A DNA stretch of 64,000 bases from positions 20,687,829-20,751,828 of the forward strand of contig OZ023275.1 of the NCBI GenBank assembly GCA_964007475.1. Reading direction: 5' to 3'. Every line of letters starts with the position of its first letter. Within the stretch, counting starts at the first letter, position 1. The DNA is from Hybos culiciformis (taxonomy: Eukaryota > Arthropoda > Insecta > Diptera > Hybotidae). Both the position numbers and the translations under genes were made by a program. Below the pieces are notes generated by a model that worked only from the letters and a program-made list of their open reading frames with translations, had not been told where the DNA came from and ran no database searches. Below, piece after piece: positions 52,301 through 63,976 of this stretch.

Positions 52301-53897
52301 TTAACAATATTGGAGTCTATAAATGAATTTTAATTTATAGATATATAAGTGTACATGGCGGTAGTCAGGATGCATCTGGATGGACATATCGTTTATTTGG
52401 TTATTTATTATCACAGAAAAACGAGACTATTAAAAAGGAAAACTGTACTATTTTACCATTGCATTGGTTCGCTGGTTTCAATGGAATAGGAGAATGTAGA
52501 ATAACAACACAAAATTATACTTATGCGTTAAGTCCAGCATTTGAAGAAGAAAGTAAATTTATGTGTTTTTTTTAGATTATTAAAATTATAATTTGACCAT
52601 TTTTCAGAAAAACCCTTATCATTTCTGACGCCCTGCAGTGATCGGTCTCAAACTTTTATTTTCTCACATTCACTATATAGTCGATTTTATGAGAAAAGTT
52701 AGTGAGAAAATTGGAAACATGAACAGAAATAAAATTCATAACTTTCGAACCCCTTCACCGATCAGGCTGAAAACGAAAAAAAAATCATGTACAGGATATA
52801 TGCTTTCAAAAAAACTTACCGCATGATGCTGCAACAGACCGTTTCTGATATATTTGGTTTAAAAACTGTACGAAAATTTTGTACCGATTTTAGAACACAA
52901 TACAAATCAAAAAAAAAAGGGAAATTAATCTCTTAATTTTATTAGAACTAGTTTTTCGAAGAATATATGAATATGAACACAAAAAAATAATATGCAGTTT
53001 TAAATTTTATTAATTTCTAAATCAACCCCTTAAGAAAATTATAAACGGCTTTATGTGGAAAAATTAAGATGCGCAATCCTTTTTTTGAAACCTAAAAACT
53101 AATTTTATTATAACTTACTAATTATTATTTTATTTTAAGATTATGACTGGGCATCAGGAAAATATTCCACATGGACGGAATCAACATGGCAACCTTTCAC
53201 TGCTAGAATATACCTCAGGCCTTCAAAGCAGCATGAAATATTAACTTTATCAGTAGGAGTTATTGTTTTAATATTATCATTTGTTTTTGTTTACTTCATT
53301 CAAAGTAAAAGTGATGTTTTATTCGAAAATTCGATTTCTTCCGCCAGGTAAGAGATAAATTCTGAGTATGTAGTACGTAGAAAAATAGATGACAATATTT
53401 TAAAATAGATTTATATTTTTTTGGACGTCTGTTATTATTATTAAAGAAATTTTCATTTTAAAATTCAAACAAAATTAAAAATCCAAAATTCAGAACAACA
53501 TATTTGTGTTCTATTATAAAATAGACGTATTTTCTAAAGTATCGTGTCCACCAATTGTAAAAAAAATAAAAATTTTAAAGACCTAAAGACGATAACTAGT
53601 GTTATTTACTTGATTCAATTTAAATATTTATATAATATTCATGTCTCTTATTTAAAATAACGTCGTTGAGAAAATACTATATCAGATTCAAAAATATTTT
53701 TAAAATTCGCAGCAATGCCTATATTCTAACATAATAAAAATCAGTTCAGTGGAGATTGAATTAACCCTTAACTAAAAAAAAAACTTAATTCTGTTATTTA
53801 TTAAAACTTTTTTAAAACGTTATTTTTATAAGTGAGAACTAATTGAATTAAAAATTTTTATCTTTTATTTAGCACATCGCAACCTGCCGCTTGCTGA
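49345..53897 (+). CDS. NCSTN: Nicastrin, gamma-secretase subunit
   Basis: Six exons: 49345-49390, 50265-50360, 50427-51924, 52341-52552, 53140-53347, 53873-53897; all GT-AG and in frame, 694 aa (human 709). Nicastrin is the large glycosylated type I membrane subunit of gamma-secretase, which admits substrates such as Notch and APP stubs. The 46-nt first exon encodes a start and hydrophobic signal peptide (MLKYLLIILIIII). Exon 2 gives FRRLNGTHQTGCSS, matching the family's N-terminal motif. DYIGS (about residues 324-328), needed for complex assembly in other species, is kept in NGESYDYIGSQRFIYDM. The lumenal end reads YSTWTEST, followed by one transmembrane helix at about 651-671 and a short cytosolic tail. 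The ATG at 50393 is intronic and not the start. An AATAAA signal lies near 53972. Confidence 0.95.
49764..49993 (+). repeat. 115-bp tandem duplication in nicastrin intron 1
   Basis: Two consecutive 115-bp units (49764-49878, 49879-49993) differ by one base near the end (GAGAATT against GATAATT). Each contains the inverted word AGTCATGACT. Likely a recent tandem duplication with no coding effect. Confidence 0.9.
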
Positions 53898-55102
53898 ATT
53901 GCCTTAAGTATTTCTAGTTTTAAGATACAACCTACCTATAAAATGTTAGATGAAATCATTATTTTTGGTAAAAATAAAATATGGAATAATTTAGTGCGGT
54001 TGAAAAACAAAATTAAAAAGATTAATAAAATGTCTAACCTCTGCTAATCTGCCTGTTTGAATAAAAATATTGTAGTTACTAAAAAAATTTAATAGTTAAT
54101 GTAAAGAACGAAAAAAATAATAAATTTGTAATTAAGATTTTGTGAAATGAACGTATTAAATTAATAATAATAATAAACATAATAACAAAATATGATAAAA
54201 ATATTTGTTAAAAAACTTGCTTATTTTAGCTTATAGCAATTTTTGCGTTTTACCATAAATTAACTTTGGTAATAACAGTTTGTTTGCAATAGTACGTTGA
54301 GGTTGAACATATTAGGAATTCGTAGGAATAAAATATGTCTTACAATTGCGGAGTATGAGAATGAGAGTACCGGGCACGGACACTGAAAAGGAGCTTTAAT
54401 AGACGTATTGTACTACATACTTCGGCAACGCTAACATCTTTAGTATAGGGTGTGGGTGGGGAAGAAAAAACAATTTACAAAATAAAGGTGAAAACACAAT
54501 TGAAGATCCAAGTTACAAACTACAGTCAAAATAAAAACCACCGTATAATTTATTTGAGAAAGGAGAATGAACAGAATAACCCTTCTGGCTACAACCTACT
54601 TTATCGGCAAGCGATAATCTAAAAATTTTCTATTTTGTATCTCAGACATTTATATTGGTTTTGAAATTGATAAGTTATAAACAGTCAAGTAATTCAAGTT
54701 AAACGTCATCACGAGTTAGTTTAATAATTAATACACGAGAGGCATCACCTAACACGGCCATTGCTTTATAAAAAGAAAAGGCTTTGTTTATTTCCGTACA
54801 AGATGATTGTCGTGTACCACCGAATTGTTTGTTGCGATTAACACCAGGGGTATTGCCCGATGTCTTGTCACTCCGTTCTCAATGTTAATAATAATAATAA
54901 TTGTAGATTAGTGAATATATTTGTAATTTAGGATCTTTTTTTTTTACTTTTGTAATTTGTATATTGTATTTGTATATATTAATGATTTTGGTGAAATTTA
55001 TTTTCTTATTAGTTTAAATTTATTAAATAATAAAATATTTGTATAAGTTTTTTATTTTAAATAGAAAAAAATATTAGTGATAGTGAATAACTTACTTTTA
55101 TA
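53898..55102. other. Intergenic region, nicastrin / XLF
   Basis: Holds the nicastrin 3' UTR and the XLF promoter. The part 54340-54900 is less AT-biased and ends in a (TAA)n run at 54889-54901. That resembles the 3' end of a truncated LINE or SINE, but no coding remnant or duplication was found, so this is a guess. Confidence 0.4.
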
Positions 55103-57651
55103 ATGTGGAAATCTTTAAATATTAACAATAATGAATACTTTTTCAAAGTAGACGTTTTTCCAGAATTTTCCGTTCAATATTTTCTCACTGATTTGAAAAG
55201 ACTTTGGAAATCTGTGAAATATTCAAAAGAAGAGATGCTAAAAATGTCAAAGGTGAATTTACTAAAACAAAGAAAAAATCAGATTGAATTTAACTTGAAT
55301 GAATAATTTTTTGAAATTACTTTTCTCTGGATATTTCTAAATCCTAATCATGTTTTTTAATTTCCCCTAGTCAGGTTTTTTTAGTATTTTTTGTTTGAAA
55401 TTGAAATATTTTAACAAAATTTCATTTCGCCGTCATGCAAAGGATGTTGAAACTTGAAACGTTTCAAAACATAATTATATTTGTTTTTGAGAAGGCAAGA
55501 ACCTACATTCATACCTACCTACCGACTTAGAATCAGCGATTTTCGAGATTTTTATAAAAAAATACCAAACGTACATAACTAGGTAACTATCTACGTTTTT
55601 ACAAATTAATAACTTTCATTAATTTTACTAGGAATTTAACAGGAGGATAGAATTTGAATCTAAAACAATATTGGACACAATAAGCTTGTCACCAAAAAAT
55701 GTAGAAATATCAAATACTAATACAAATTTAATTAATTTAAAAATCAAACATCAAATTTCAAATCGCCCGTTTAATTATGAATGGAATTTAACGCCGAGTG
55801 ATGAGATTGAGGTAAAAAAAAACAATATTATTTTTTTCCTAATATATTATAGTTGTAGATTTTGAATTACCTACGATAAGCATGAAGATTTTATCGAATA
55901 AACATGAAGATTTTATCGAATTTTAGTTCCACAAAATAGTATTAATGCCAATGAGAGTAAATTTGTTTTTGTTGAAGAAAAGAAATGATGAATTAATTGA
56001 AATTATTAGAAAGAAAGAAACAGAAATCAATCAATATAAACTGGAAGGAAATGAGCTTAAAAGAGGTATGTGTACTTTTTATTAGATAATTTGTTTATTT
56101 ATTTAGTTGTAGTTCAAATCGAACTTAAGATACAATAGGATTTACAAATAAATCCACATAAAATACCTACCTACTTTAAATAAAAACTAACACATCTCGA
56201 ACATTATGAATAAGTAAATACTACGAACTAACAAAACACAGGGTGCAGTTTTAGGAAACTTCGATGCAAGTGAAACTTTTTGTAATTACGCGTAAAGTTT
56301 CGGTTAAAACTACTATATTAACTACTGTAAAACATACAAAAACATGAAGAACAAAAACAAATAAAAGATAGGCGAAAAACACCTAGATTTTTATTTTTCT
56401 GTGTTAGTTTAAAAACATCTAGATCAGAATTTTACTAAGCGTTACGATTATTTTATCTTCGTGAAGTCCAGTATTAATGCGTTGTCAAAGGAGGACAATT
56501 TTTTAAACTAACATGTGGTGTTATTTTTTCAATTAACTTCGATTGTTGTCTGTCTGAGAAAAATCTAGTGATTGATTTTTCGACCAATTCCCGATGACCG
56601 ATTTTGCTGAAATTTTCTACACATCTTCGATTCTGAAGATAATTCGATATAGTGTATTTAATTTTAAGATACATCTAACATTTTTTTACAACCTCAAATT
56701 CTATATTTACCGAAAATAATACAGAAAGTACGAATATTAGAAAATACTATATGATGTTTCAAAGTTATGCACCTTGCGAGACTTAAATTATCATTTTTCT
56801 CTATAAAGCCTTTAATTATAACATTCTGCTAATTTTTATTCTTTTGTTAGTTTCAGTCGTTACTGATCCAGTCAGCACTGAACATTTTTGTAAGACTCTT
56901 GAATGTGATTCATTTTCTTTTTTTACTGAATCACAAATTGAAAAATTAAAAGTGGATTACAAGGAATTGACAGAAAATGCTTCCAACAAAAATTTGAACG
57001 AAAAAGAAAAAGAGAAATCAAAATATAATAACTCTAATACACAAAAAAGCCCTACAAAATCAAGGTAAGTCGGAGTATTCAGTTTATTTTTTTTAACACA
57101 CTTGTTAAAATTCTTCATCAATAAATATAAAGAATAATAGTAAGAACTAAAATTTAGAATATTTTTTAATGAATTGTATTCATTTTTATTAATTTTGAGT
57201 TTTTGTTTTATTAATTTTTATAATGGTGGAATTTTAACAAGTGAGTATCAACTTCTATCAAAAATATACTTCACAATAAATTAAGTTAAAAAATGTACCA
57301 TACCAGGTGGTCATGTATATGAAGTTATGTACCGGAATAAACACAATTTTCATTATATACAACTTTTTGTTTTTTAGGAAAAAGAAAATAATGGAAAAAC
57401 AGGAAAAAATTTTTGAAAAACGTTTACGTACAGCTGAAAAAAAAATAACTTACGAAGATAGTCCAAGTTTTCTGGAGGAAAATATAGTCATCGAAGATGC
57501 TTCTGAATTTAATGAAAAATCAAATTCTTCTAAGGGATTCGCAAATGTATCTCCCGATGAAAGTGATCTGTTTGAAATAACGCAGTCTTTAGCAGAATTA
57601 AAAAAACAATCGGATTTAAAATTAAAAAAATTAGGAAAAAAGCCTAATTGA
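55103..57651 (+). CDS. NHEJ1: XLF / NHEJ1, non-homologous end-joining factor
   Basis: Five exons: 55103-55252, 55632-55811, 55927-56065, 56851-57064, 57378-57651; in-frame GT-AG junctions, 318 aa (human 299). XLF forms filaments with XRCC4 that bridge broken DNA ends for ligase IV in the nucleus. The head begins MWKSLNINNNEYFFKVDVF and contains FLTDLKRLW, like the human head-domain LVSDLQQVW. The exon 1-2 junction gives KMSKEFNRRIE (human AKELNKRL). NRPFNYEWNLTPSDEIEFHK and LMPMRVN match the end of the head before the coiled coil. The coiled coil follows (LLKKRNDELIEIIRKKETEI). TDPVSTEHFCK with FTESQIEKL matches the fold-back helix. The charged tail ends LKLKKLGKKPN, a basic end in the place of the Ku-binding motif but without its hydrophobic residues. 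Sequence identity to vertebrates is low, so the call rests on order, motifs and length. A poly(A) signal lies near 57756. Confidence 0.78.
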
Positions 57652-59345
57652 TTTTTATTGTGATATTGTAATATAATGAGTTACGATAAAGATCAGTCAT
57701 TAAATTTTCAAGAAACTGAGATGAATTAAAATATAAAGCTAATAAGATATTTTTAAATAAATAGTTAAAAAAAATTATTTAACATATTTTTATAAAAAAG
57801 TATGCATATTTGCATAAAAAACTTATAAAACTTAAATATTTATAATTTTTGAATAGAAGTTTGATTGCATTATATTGCTTTTCTAAAAAGTTGTTGTTTT
57901 TTTAATTTTAATTTAAAAATATTAGTTATCTTTTCTAATTGTTATTTTTTTGAGGGTTATTAGCGTTTAATAATAAATGCCTCATTCTGTTTCTATTTCT
58001 ATCTTCCAAAAATTTGTTTTTTTTTGTGATGCTACTAAAATATTTTTATTCAAGAACAAACATTTTTTCAGAACGGAGTACGCGGATTAAAATAACATAA
58101 AAATAAGAAATAATTATTCAAGTATTTTCAATTTAAAATCAAATTTGATTAATTCCTTAAATATTTTTATTTGGATTAAAAAATGAAATTATAATTTTAA
58201 TACATTGTCTTATATAGAATATAAATATGTATAAATTAAATTTTAAATCTAATTTAAGTACGAATGGGTTAGAATATGATGAAGCTGTGACTAACGACAA
58301 GAGCAGTAGTGCTGTTTCTTTGTAGTGCTTATATACAGTGGAAGATAAAGCAATAACAGTGCCATTCAAAAATTAATAAATTTAATTTTTATTAAATCCA
58401 ATAATTTATTAACCACACCAGCAAACAAAATAAACTTGATTACTACATCACAACTCTTATCAAGTGATTTCCATCGCTGCTCTAATTTAAAAAGCTCTAT
58501 TAAAAATCATTTTTATATTTCCTCCTATTTATATGATAGCTCTTTCTGTTAATCCCGGCTTCACCATATTCTTCCTCTGTATTTTCGCTTAAAAATTCAG
58601 GAGGGTTATTATGAGTTGCAATCGAACGTAAAAATCTTACGAAAATTCTATTCTCAAATTCTATTTTGATGAAATTTAACGAGAATATATTACTAATTTG
58701 ACTCGATTAGAAAGAATAGGATTTTCGTAAGATTTTTACGTTCGATCGTAATTCATAACAACCATCCACATCAAACATTTCCTTACCTAATAAAAATTTA
58801 AAAAAATGTTTTTGTTTTTGACAAAATTATTACCAGGCTCAAAAATATTTATTAAAACTTTAGATATTGATTTTCGACATTGATTATTTTTATTTGAATA
58901 ACGAAACTTTAGTTTTTCCACCATTTTTTTGTAACTAGATGAAGAGAACAACATCAAGATTTTTAATGAAATCTTGATGTCTTTATTATAAATTAAATCA
59001 CAGCTCAAAAACATATTTGTCTCATTTTAAAATAATTGAAAAAAAAATGAAGAAAATATAATTCAAAGACCATAGAAGAAATTTAAATTTTTCAAATTTT
59101 TAGTTAAAAAAAATAAAAATTATTTTGAACATGAAGTAAAATTTTAAAGGAACTGCCTTCAAAATTTTCTTGAACCTGGTATCAAGTTTTTTTTTACTAA
59201 CATCTGAAATATAATCCACAAAAAATGTCTTTTATTTTTAGCTCATACAATTAATTTAAAATCTGTTTAATTATATTATTTCATTGACCAGAATTGAATT
59301 TAATATTAATTTAATTGAGGATATACTATTATAATTATCGGATAC
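57652..59345. other. Convergent intergenic region, XLF / TPX2-like
   Basis: AT-rich DNA between two convergent 3' ends, holding the foldback repeat at 58604-58763. No gene supported. Confidence 0.45.
58604..58763. repeat. Foldback MITE-like repeat, 160 bp
   Basis: Arms of about 50 bp. Left GGTTATTATGAGTTGCAATC and following, right end its inverted complement (GATCGTAATTCATAACAACC). GAACGTAAAAATCTTACGAA is perfectly shared in inverted form. No clear target duplication. Confidence 0.8.
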
Positions 59346-61756
59346 TTATTTGAATGGATTTCGACGTGCCTTGAACTTGGTTTTATCATTTTTTTGTTTA
59401 TCACTCTCCTCCTGGAATAACGAATTTAAAGATTTTTATAAAGGATTATGAAATGTTTTTAAATTTTATAAAGTCGTTATTTCAAAATTTAAGCTAATAA
59501 AGCTAAATATCCAAACTATAAATTGAATGGGGTAGGTACTGTGAAAAAAATATTCTTGTTGAAGCTAACTAATAATTAATACAAGAACTTTTTTTTTTAT
59601 AAAATTGGATAATACATACTTTTTGTTTTCGGATTTCATTAAGTTCTTGAGATCTTTTCAGCACTTCCGGTGTATTTGGCATTGTAATTTCCAATTTTTT
59701 TTTTAAAGATTTATTTTGCATCAAAGCAAAATTAGGAGCAGGCCGACTTTGAAATAATCGTTTTTTACGTTCTTCTTGTTCTTGTTTCAATAATTCTTTC
59801 CTATAATGCTGTTTTTTTTTATCATAAATTTCTACATAATTATAAACTGATGGCGGATGTACTGATTTTGAATTTCCAGGTTTTTTATTTACATTATAAA
59901 CTTTTTCTACCTTTACATTCCAAGATTCTTGTAAAAGATTTGAAAGAATTTTTGGTTTATAATCATTTTCTTCATCTTCTAATTTAATAGTTTCCAATAT
60001 TTCTGAATCTTCTTTTTTTACTTCAAAGTCTGGTTCGGTTTCTACATTTTTGTTGGAATTTAATTCTTCTAAAATTACAAAATTTTTTAGTAATATTGAA
60101 ACGAACTGTATTCCGTTTCGAATTAGTTAATTAAAAAAACTGTTGAAAATTGAAATCAAACAAATTGAAAAAAAAACAAATTGTAATAACACAGTTTATT
60201 TGTAAATTATTTTAATATTAAGTAATCGAAACTTGTAAAGGAAAGCTTGAGGAAAGCTTTGAAAATAAACTAAAAATTGCATATACTTCAACGAGTTCAT
60301 TCTAGTGGCAACAAGCTTACCTGCCTCTTCCTCTGGCCTAGATTCACAACCATTCTTTTCATCAGTTTCATGCTTTCGGTCTAAAATCAAAACAAAGAAA
60401 TTAAAATTTGGAAAAATAAAGTAGGTACATAATTCAATTAAAATTATATACAATAGTAAAAATGTTGAACGAAGGTACATTGACAGAATTCAATGAGTTT
60501 ATTCTAGTGCCAGTAAGCTTACCTTCTTCTTCGTCTGGCCTAGATTCACAACCATTGTCTTCATGAGGATCATGGTTTTGTTCTAAAAACAAAACAAAGA
60601 AATTAAAAATTTGGAAAAGTAAAATAATTCAATCAAAATCAAATACAATAGTAAAAATGTTGAACGTAGGTAGGTTCTTGCCTACCTACCTTCGTTCAAA
60701 AACAATTCAGAGTTAATTTTAGTGCCAATAATCTTACCTTCCTCTGGCCTAGATTCACAATCATTGTCTTCATGAGTTTCATGTTTTCGTTCTGAAAACA
60801 AAACAAAGAAATTAAAATATGGAAAAATAAAGTAGGTACCTACATAATTCAATTAAAATTAAATACAATAGTAAAAATGTTGAACGAAGGTACATGGACA
60901 GAATTCAATGAACTCATTATAGTGCCAATAAGCTTACCTTCTTCTTCCTCTGGCCTAGATTCACAACCATTGTCTTCATGAGTTTCATGTTTTCGTTCTG
61001 AAAACAAAACAAAGAAATTAAAATATGGAAAAATAAAGTAGGTACGTACATAATTCAATTATAATTAAATACAATAGTAAAAATGTTGAACGAAGGTACA
61101 TGGACAGAATTCAATGAACTCATTATAGTGCCAATAAGCTTACCTTCTTCTTCCTCTGGCCTAGATTCACAACCATTGTCTTCATGAGTTTCATGTTTTC
61201 GTTCTGAAAACAAAACAAAGAAATTAAAATATGGAAAAAAAAGTAGGTACGTACATAATTCAATTATAATTAAATACAATAGTAAAAATGTTGAACGAAG
61301 GTACATGGACAGAATTCAATGAACTCATTATAGTGCCAATAAGCTTATGAGTTTCATGTTTTCGTTCTGAAAACAAAACAAAGAATTTAAAATTTGGAAA
61401 AGTAAAGTATGTAATTCAATCAAAATTAAATAAAATAGTAAAAATGTTGAAGGTTAGTGCCTACCAACCTTCGTTCAAAAACAATTCACCGAGTTCATTC
61501 TAGTGCCAACAAGCTTACCTTCCTCTGGCCTAGGTTCACAACCATTGTTTTCATGAGTTTCATGTTTTCGTTCTGAAAACAAAACAAAGAAATTAAAATT
61601 TGGAAAAGTAACGTAAGTCGTAAATCATTAAAATCAAATATAGGTACCGAAAAATTCTGAATTATTTGAAACGTTTGATGTTGACGATGACGACAAACGA
61701 AATTGAGAGATTCGATTTGGACATTCAATTTCATCCCAATCAAAACTTTTATTCAT
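59346..61756 (-). CDS. TPX2-like microtubule/spindle protein with duplicated mini-exons
   Basis: Minus-strand exons: 61756-61648, 61572-61519, 61203-61144, 60997-60938, 60791-60738, 60582-60523, 60380-60321, 60068-59620, 59411-59346; all GT-AG, 323 aa if all are used. The N-terminus is MNKSFDWDEIECPNRISQF. Six mini-exons each encode an 18-20-residue unit like ERKHETHEDNGCESRPEEEE. The large exon then gives a Lys/Glu-rich coil and FQSRPAPNFALMQNKSLKKK with PNTPEVLKRSQE. The last exon ends TKFKARRNPFK. F-K/Q-A/S-R-P motifs beside charged helices are typical of TPX2-family proteins (vertebrate TPX2, fly Mei-38), which bind microtubules and nucleate spindles. Assignment to that family is moderate; the mini-exon unit has no match that I know. 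All mini-exon introns are phase 1, so any number can be skipped in frame. Confidence 0.6.
60321..61572 (-). repeat. Tandem array of ~206-bp exon-intron units
   Basis: Seven units with starts spaced about 206, 163, 206, 206, 209 and 202 bp each contain one mini-exon (54 or 60 nt) and its intron. Units starting at 61203 and 60997 are nearly identical through exon and intron, so the array has grown recently. The unit at 61366 has lost about 40 nt: the exon's 3' part and its splice donor (remnant 61366-61347), explaining its shorter spacing. The introns share a CTTTGTTTTGTTTTCAG-type acceptor. Confidence 0.9.
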
Positions 61757-62041
61757 TTTTTTTTATTTTTTTTTTAAATTATCAAAAATTTTTATTTTTC
61801 TAATTTGATACGTTTTAGAACTTTAATATTTTCGCTAAACTGAATTTATTTAAATAAGAATTCGAAATGTTTCAAATTAAATTGATTTTCTCTAAATTCT
61901 AATTTTTCAACAATCGCAACTGTTTTTGGAGTGTTAAGTGGTAAATGTTTCAGTTGGATTATAACCATTTTAGGAAGTAAAACTCCAGCCTCTTGACTTA
62001 AAATTTATTCGGCTTTAAATAATAATGTTAACCGCCTGGGC
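61757..62041. other. Region upstream of TPX2-like gene
   Basis: AT-rich sequence just before the minus-strand start codon. It probably contains that gene's 5' UTR and promoter. Confidence 0.35.
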
Positions 62042-62197
62042 AAACTCGACGCGACGGACGCGACGCAAACGTAAAATGACCATATAATTTTACGTTAGCA
62101 TCATAACGTCGCGACTTTTCGCGTCCATATATTTTCATACATTTAATATTTCTTACGTTATTTGCGTCGCGTCCGTCGCGTGCGTCACGTCGAGTTT
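62042..62197. repeat. CG-rich inverted repeat, 156 bp
   Basis: Ends AAACTCGACG (left) and CGTCGAGTTT (right). The arms share GCGACGGACGCGACGCAAA in inverse form, with a small insertion in the right arm. Inner short hairpins (GTAAAAT/ATTTTAC, GTCGCGAC) are also present. MITE-like; no clear target duplication. Confidence 0.75.
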
Positions 62198-63757
62198 TAC
62201 AAAACTATAATGATGGAGCGAGTCAGAGTTGTCACTTCTGTGTTTCCTAAATGCAGTAGATTCACGAAAAAATTTGAGTAGATCGGGTGTAGTATTAAAT
62301 GTGAACAATTTCCCTTTATTATCAGTACTCGAGCCCGCCACCCACCACCCTCCTCTCATTCTGGTGCAAATCGCGCAAAAAAAAAAAATTGCGCATACAA
62401 AATGTATGAAAACTGTTTTCGGATTTGGGGGTTTCGGATCCGCCTCTACCCCCCTCAAAGTTTCAGCCGATTCTGAGTGGTTCACTGCACCATCTCCAAA
62501 TTTGAAAAATAAATCGCGGACAAATGACATTTTGCAAAATGACATTTGTCTGCTAAAAATTTGAAAAATCAATCGCGGACAAATGTCATTTTGTAAAATG
62601 ACATTTGTCCGCGAAGTTTTCCATACAAATTTCATCGCCGACAAATGTGCCGCGAACAAATGTCACGGCGACAGTTTAAGACACGAAGAAAAAATAAAAG
62701 AACAACCGCAAAAAATTTTTAGTGTAAATGTGGGCAATCGTGATTATTTTATTCACACACATCACATTCAGATTCAGCTTCTCACTCACTCTTCACTCAT
62801 AAAAATAAATGTCTTATGGCAATACTCACTTAATTCTTTCTTTTTTTAATCGCTCCTATTTGGCATTACACGTACGTAAATTTTAATTTAAAAAAAAATT
62901 ATTTAAAATTGCTTTTAATTAATTGAACTTTAAATAAAATACAATAAATTTAACATAATTTATTTGTTATTAAAAAATCTTAACAAAAAATATATATATA
63001 TATGCTTTTATAGGGAAAATAAATAAATAAAATACAAGAAGACACGTGAAAATTAACCTCACTTCACTCATAGAATATCTGAATATCCTTTCCTACTAAT
63101 TTGTTTATTTGATGAACATTTTTAATAATTTTTTTTTTATTCTAAAGCAAATTAGAATAAAAGATCCTTATCCTGTTTTGTTTTTTTAGCCTTAAATAGA
63201 TAAAATTCCCACTTCCCAGGTACAACCTTATGTAGAATATTTTAGATAGTGAGGAAAAAGTACTATCTGTAGCTAACCAAGTATAGATAGATGATTCGGG
63301 CTGGAATTAGTGTAAATTTGTTCATTTGAATTAAGTATTTATGTTGTTTTTCTTTTTTTTATTTGACATTTAACATAATAGGCGTTCACCCGGAAAGAAT
63401 TTCAAATTTTGTTGTTGTGAATTTCAAATATCTGTCTCGGGTCTCGCAGCGTGTATACCTACCTATTTGAAATATCATTACTGCCAAATTTACACTAGGA
63501 AATTGAAATTCTGAATTTCTAATTCCAGAAAAAAAAGGACATGAGATCCATTAAAAATTTTGAATGGGTTATTTATCTACCTAGCTACCTAATTTTTTCC
63601 AAAGTTACTTTTTTAAGACAAAATCTGTGAAAAATATATCTAAATACGTTTACCAATTGTTATGTATGCACAGTATTTACACAGGTATCAATTATTAAAA
63701 TAATTTGTTTTTTATTTATTTTCAGGTTAAATCGTAACTCAAATAAAATACGTCACG
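62198..63757. other. Upstream region of RPSA with palindromes
   Basis: 62205-62690 is GC-richer, with no splice-supported exon; its open frames on both strands are overlapping shadows. It contains the palindromes at 62515-62613. 62850-63720 is AT-rich. A plausible acceptor TTTTCAG ends at 63725, so RPSA probably has a non-coding first exon somewhere in this interval. Confidence 0.4.
62515..62613. repeat. Two tandem palindromes with AAATGACATT-type arms
   Basis: 62574-62613 is a perfect 40-nt palindrome with 19-bp arms (CGCGGACAAATGTCATTTT) and a 2-nt centre. A slightly degenerate copy starts at 62515 (CGCGGACAAATGACATTTTG). Both are preceded by AAATTTGAAAAATMAATCG, so the unit is a tandem repeat of about 59 bp. 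A further ACAAATGT copy lies at about 62641. Confidence 0.9.
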
Positions 63758-63976
63758 ATGTCGGGAGGTTTAGATTTGTTAGGTTTAAAGGAAGATGATG
63801 TTACCAAAATGTTGGTAGCTACAACTCATTTGGGTTGTGAAAATGTTAATTTTCAAATGGAACAATATATTTATAAACGTCGCCCAGACGGTATCAATAT
63901 CATTAATTTAGGAAAAACATGGGAAAAATTATTATTAGCTGCACGCGCGATTGCAGCTATTGAACATCCGTCTGAA
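63758..63976 (+). CDS. RPSA: 40S ribosomal protein SA, first coding exon (partial)
   Basis: The first 73 codons, [20 protein letters not shown] through AIEHPSE, then a GTAAGT donor at 63977. The rest lies beyond the window. The sequence matches the N-terminus of uS2/RPSA (fly stubarista), including [19 protein letters not shown] and [20 protein letters not shown] is needed for 40S assembly and translation in the cytoplasm. The coding exon begins after an acceptor at 63724-63725, leaving a 32-nt 5' UTR portion in the same exon. The frame that seems to continue to 63994 is intron read-through. Confidence 0.95.

Noticed and set aside
54340..54901. A LINE or SINE 3' end before a (TAA)n tract
   Set aside because: No coding remnant, promoter box or target duplication could be shown, so it is only noted as a less AT-rich stretch.
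15540..56130. TTCAAATCGAACTT words at about 15553 and 56111 as tRNA T-arms
   Set aside because: No cloverleaf, acceptor stem or anticodon arm surrounds either; they are short palindrome-like words.
60849..61306. Separate small proteins on the minus strand
   Set aside because: They are read-throughs of mini-exons of the TPX2-like gene into flanking introns.
60321..61572. CRISPR-like repeat-spacer array
   Set aside because: The repeats are exon-intron units of about 206 bp in a eukaryotic gene, with conserved introns rather than unique spacers.
62153..62849. Overlapping frames on both strands near 62.2-62.8 kb
   Set aside because: They mirror each other across palindromic, GC-richer repeats and have no conserved motif or splice support.
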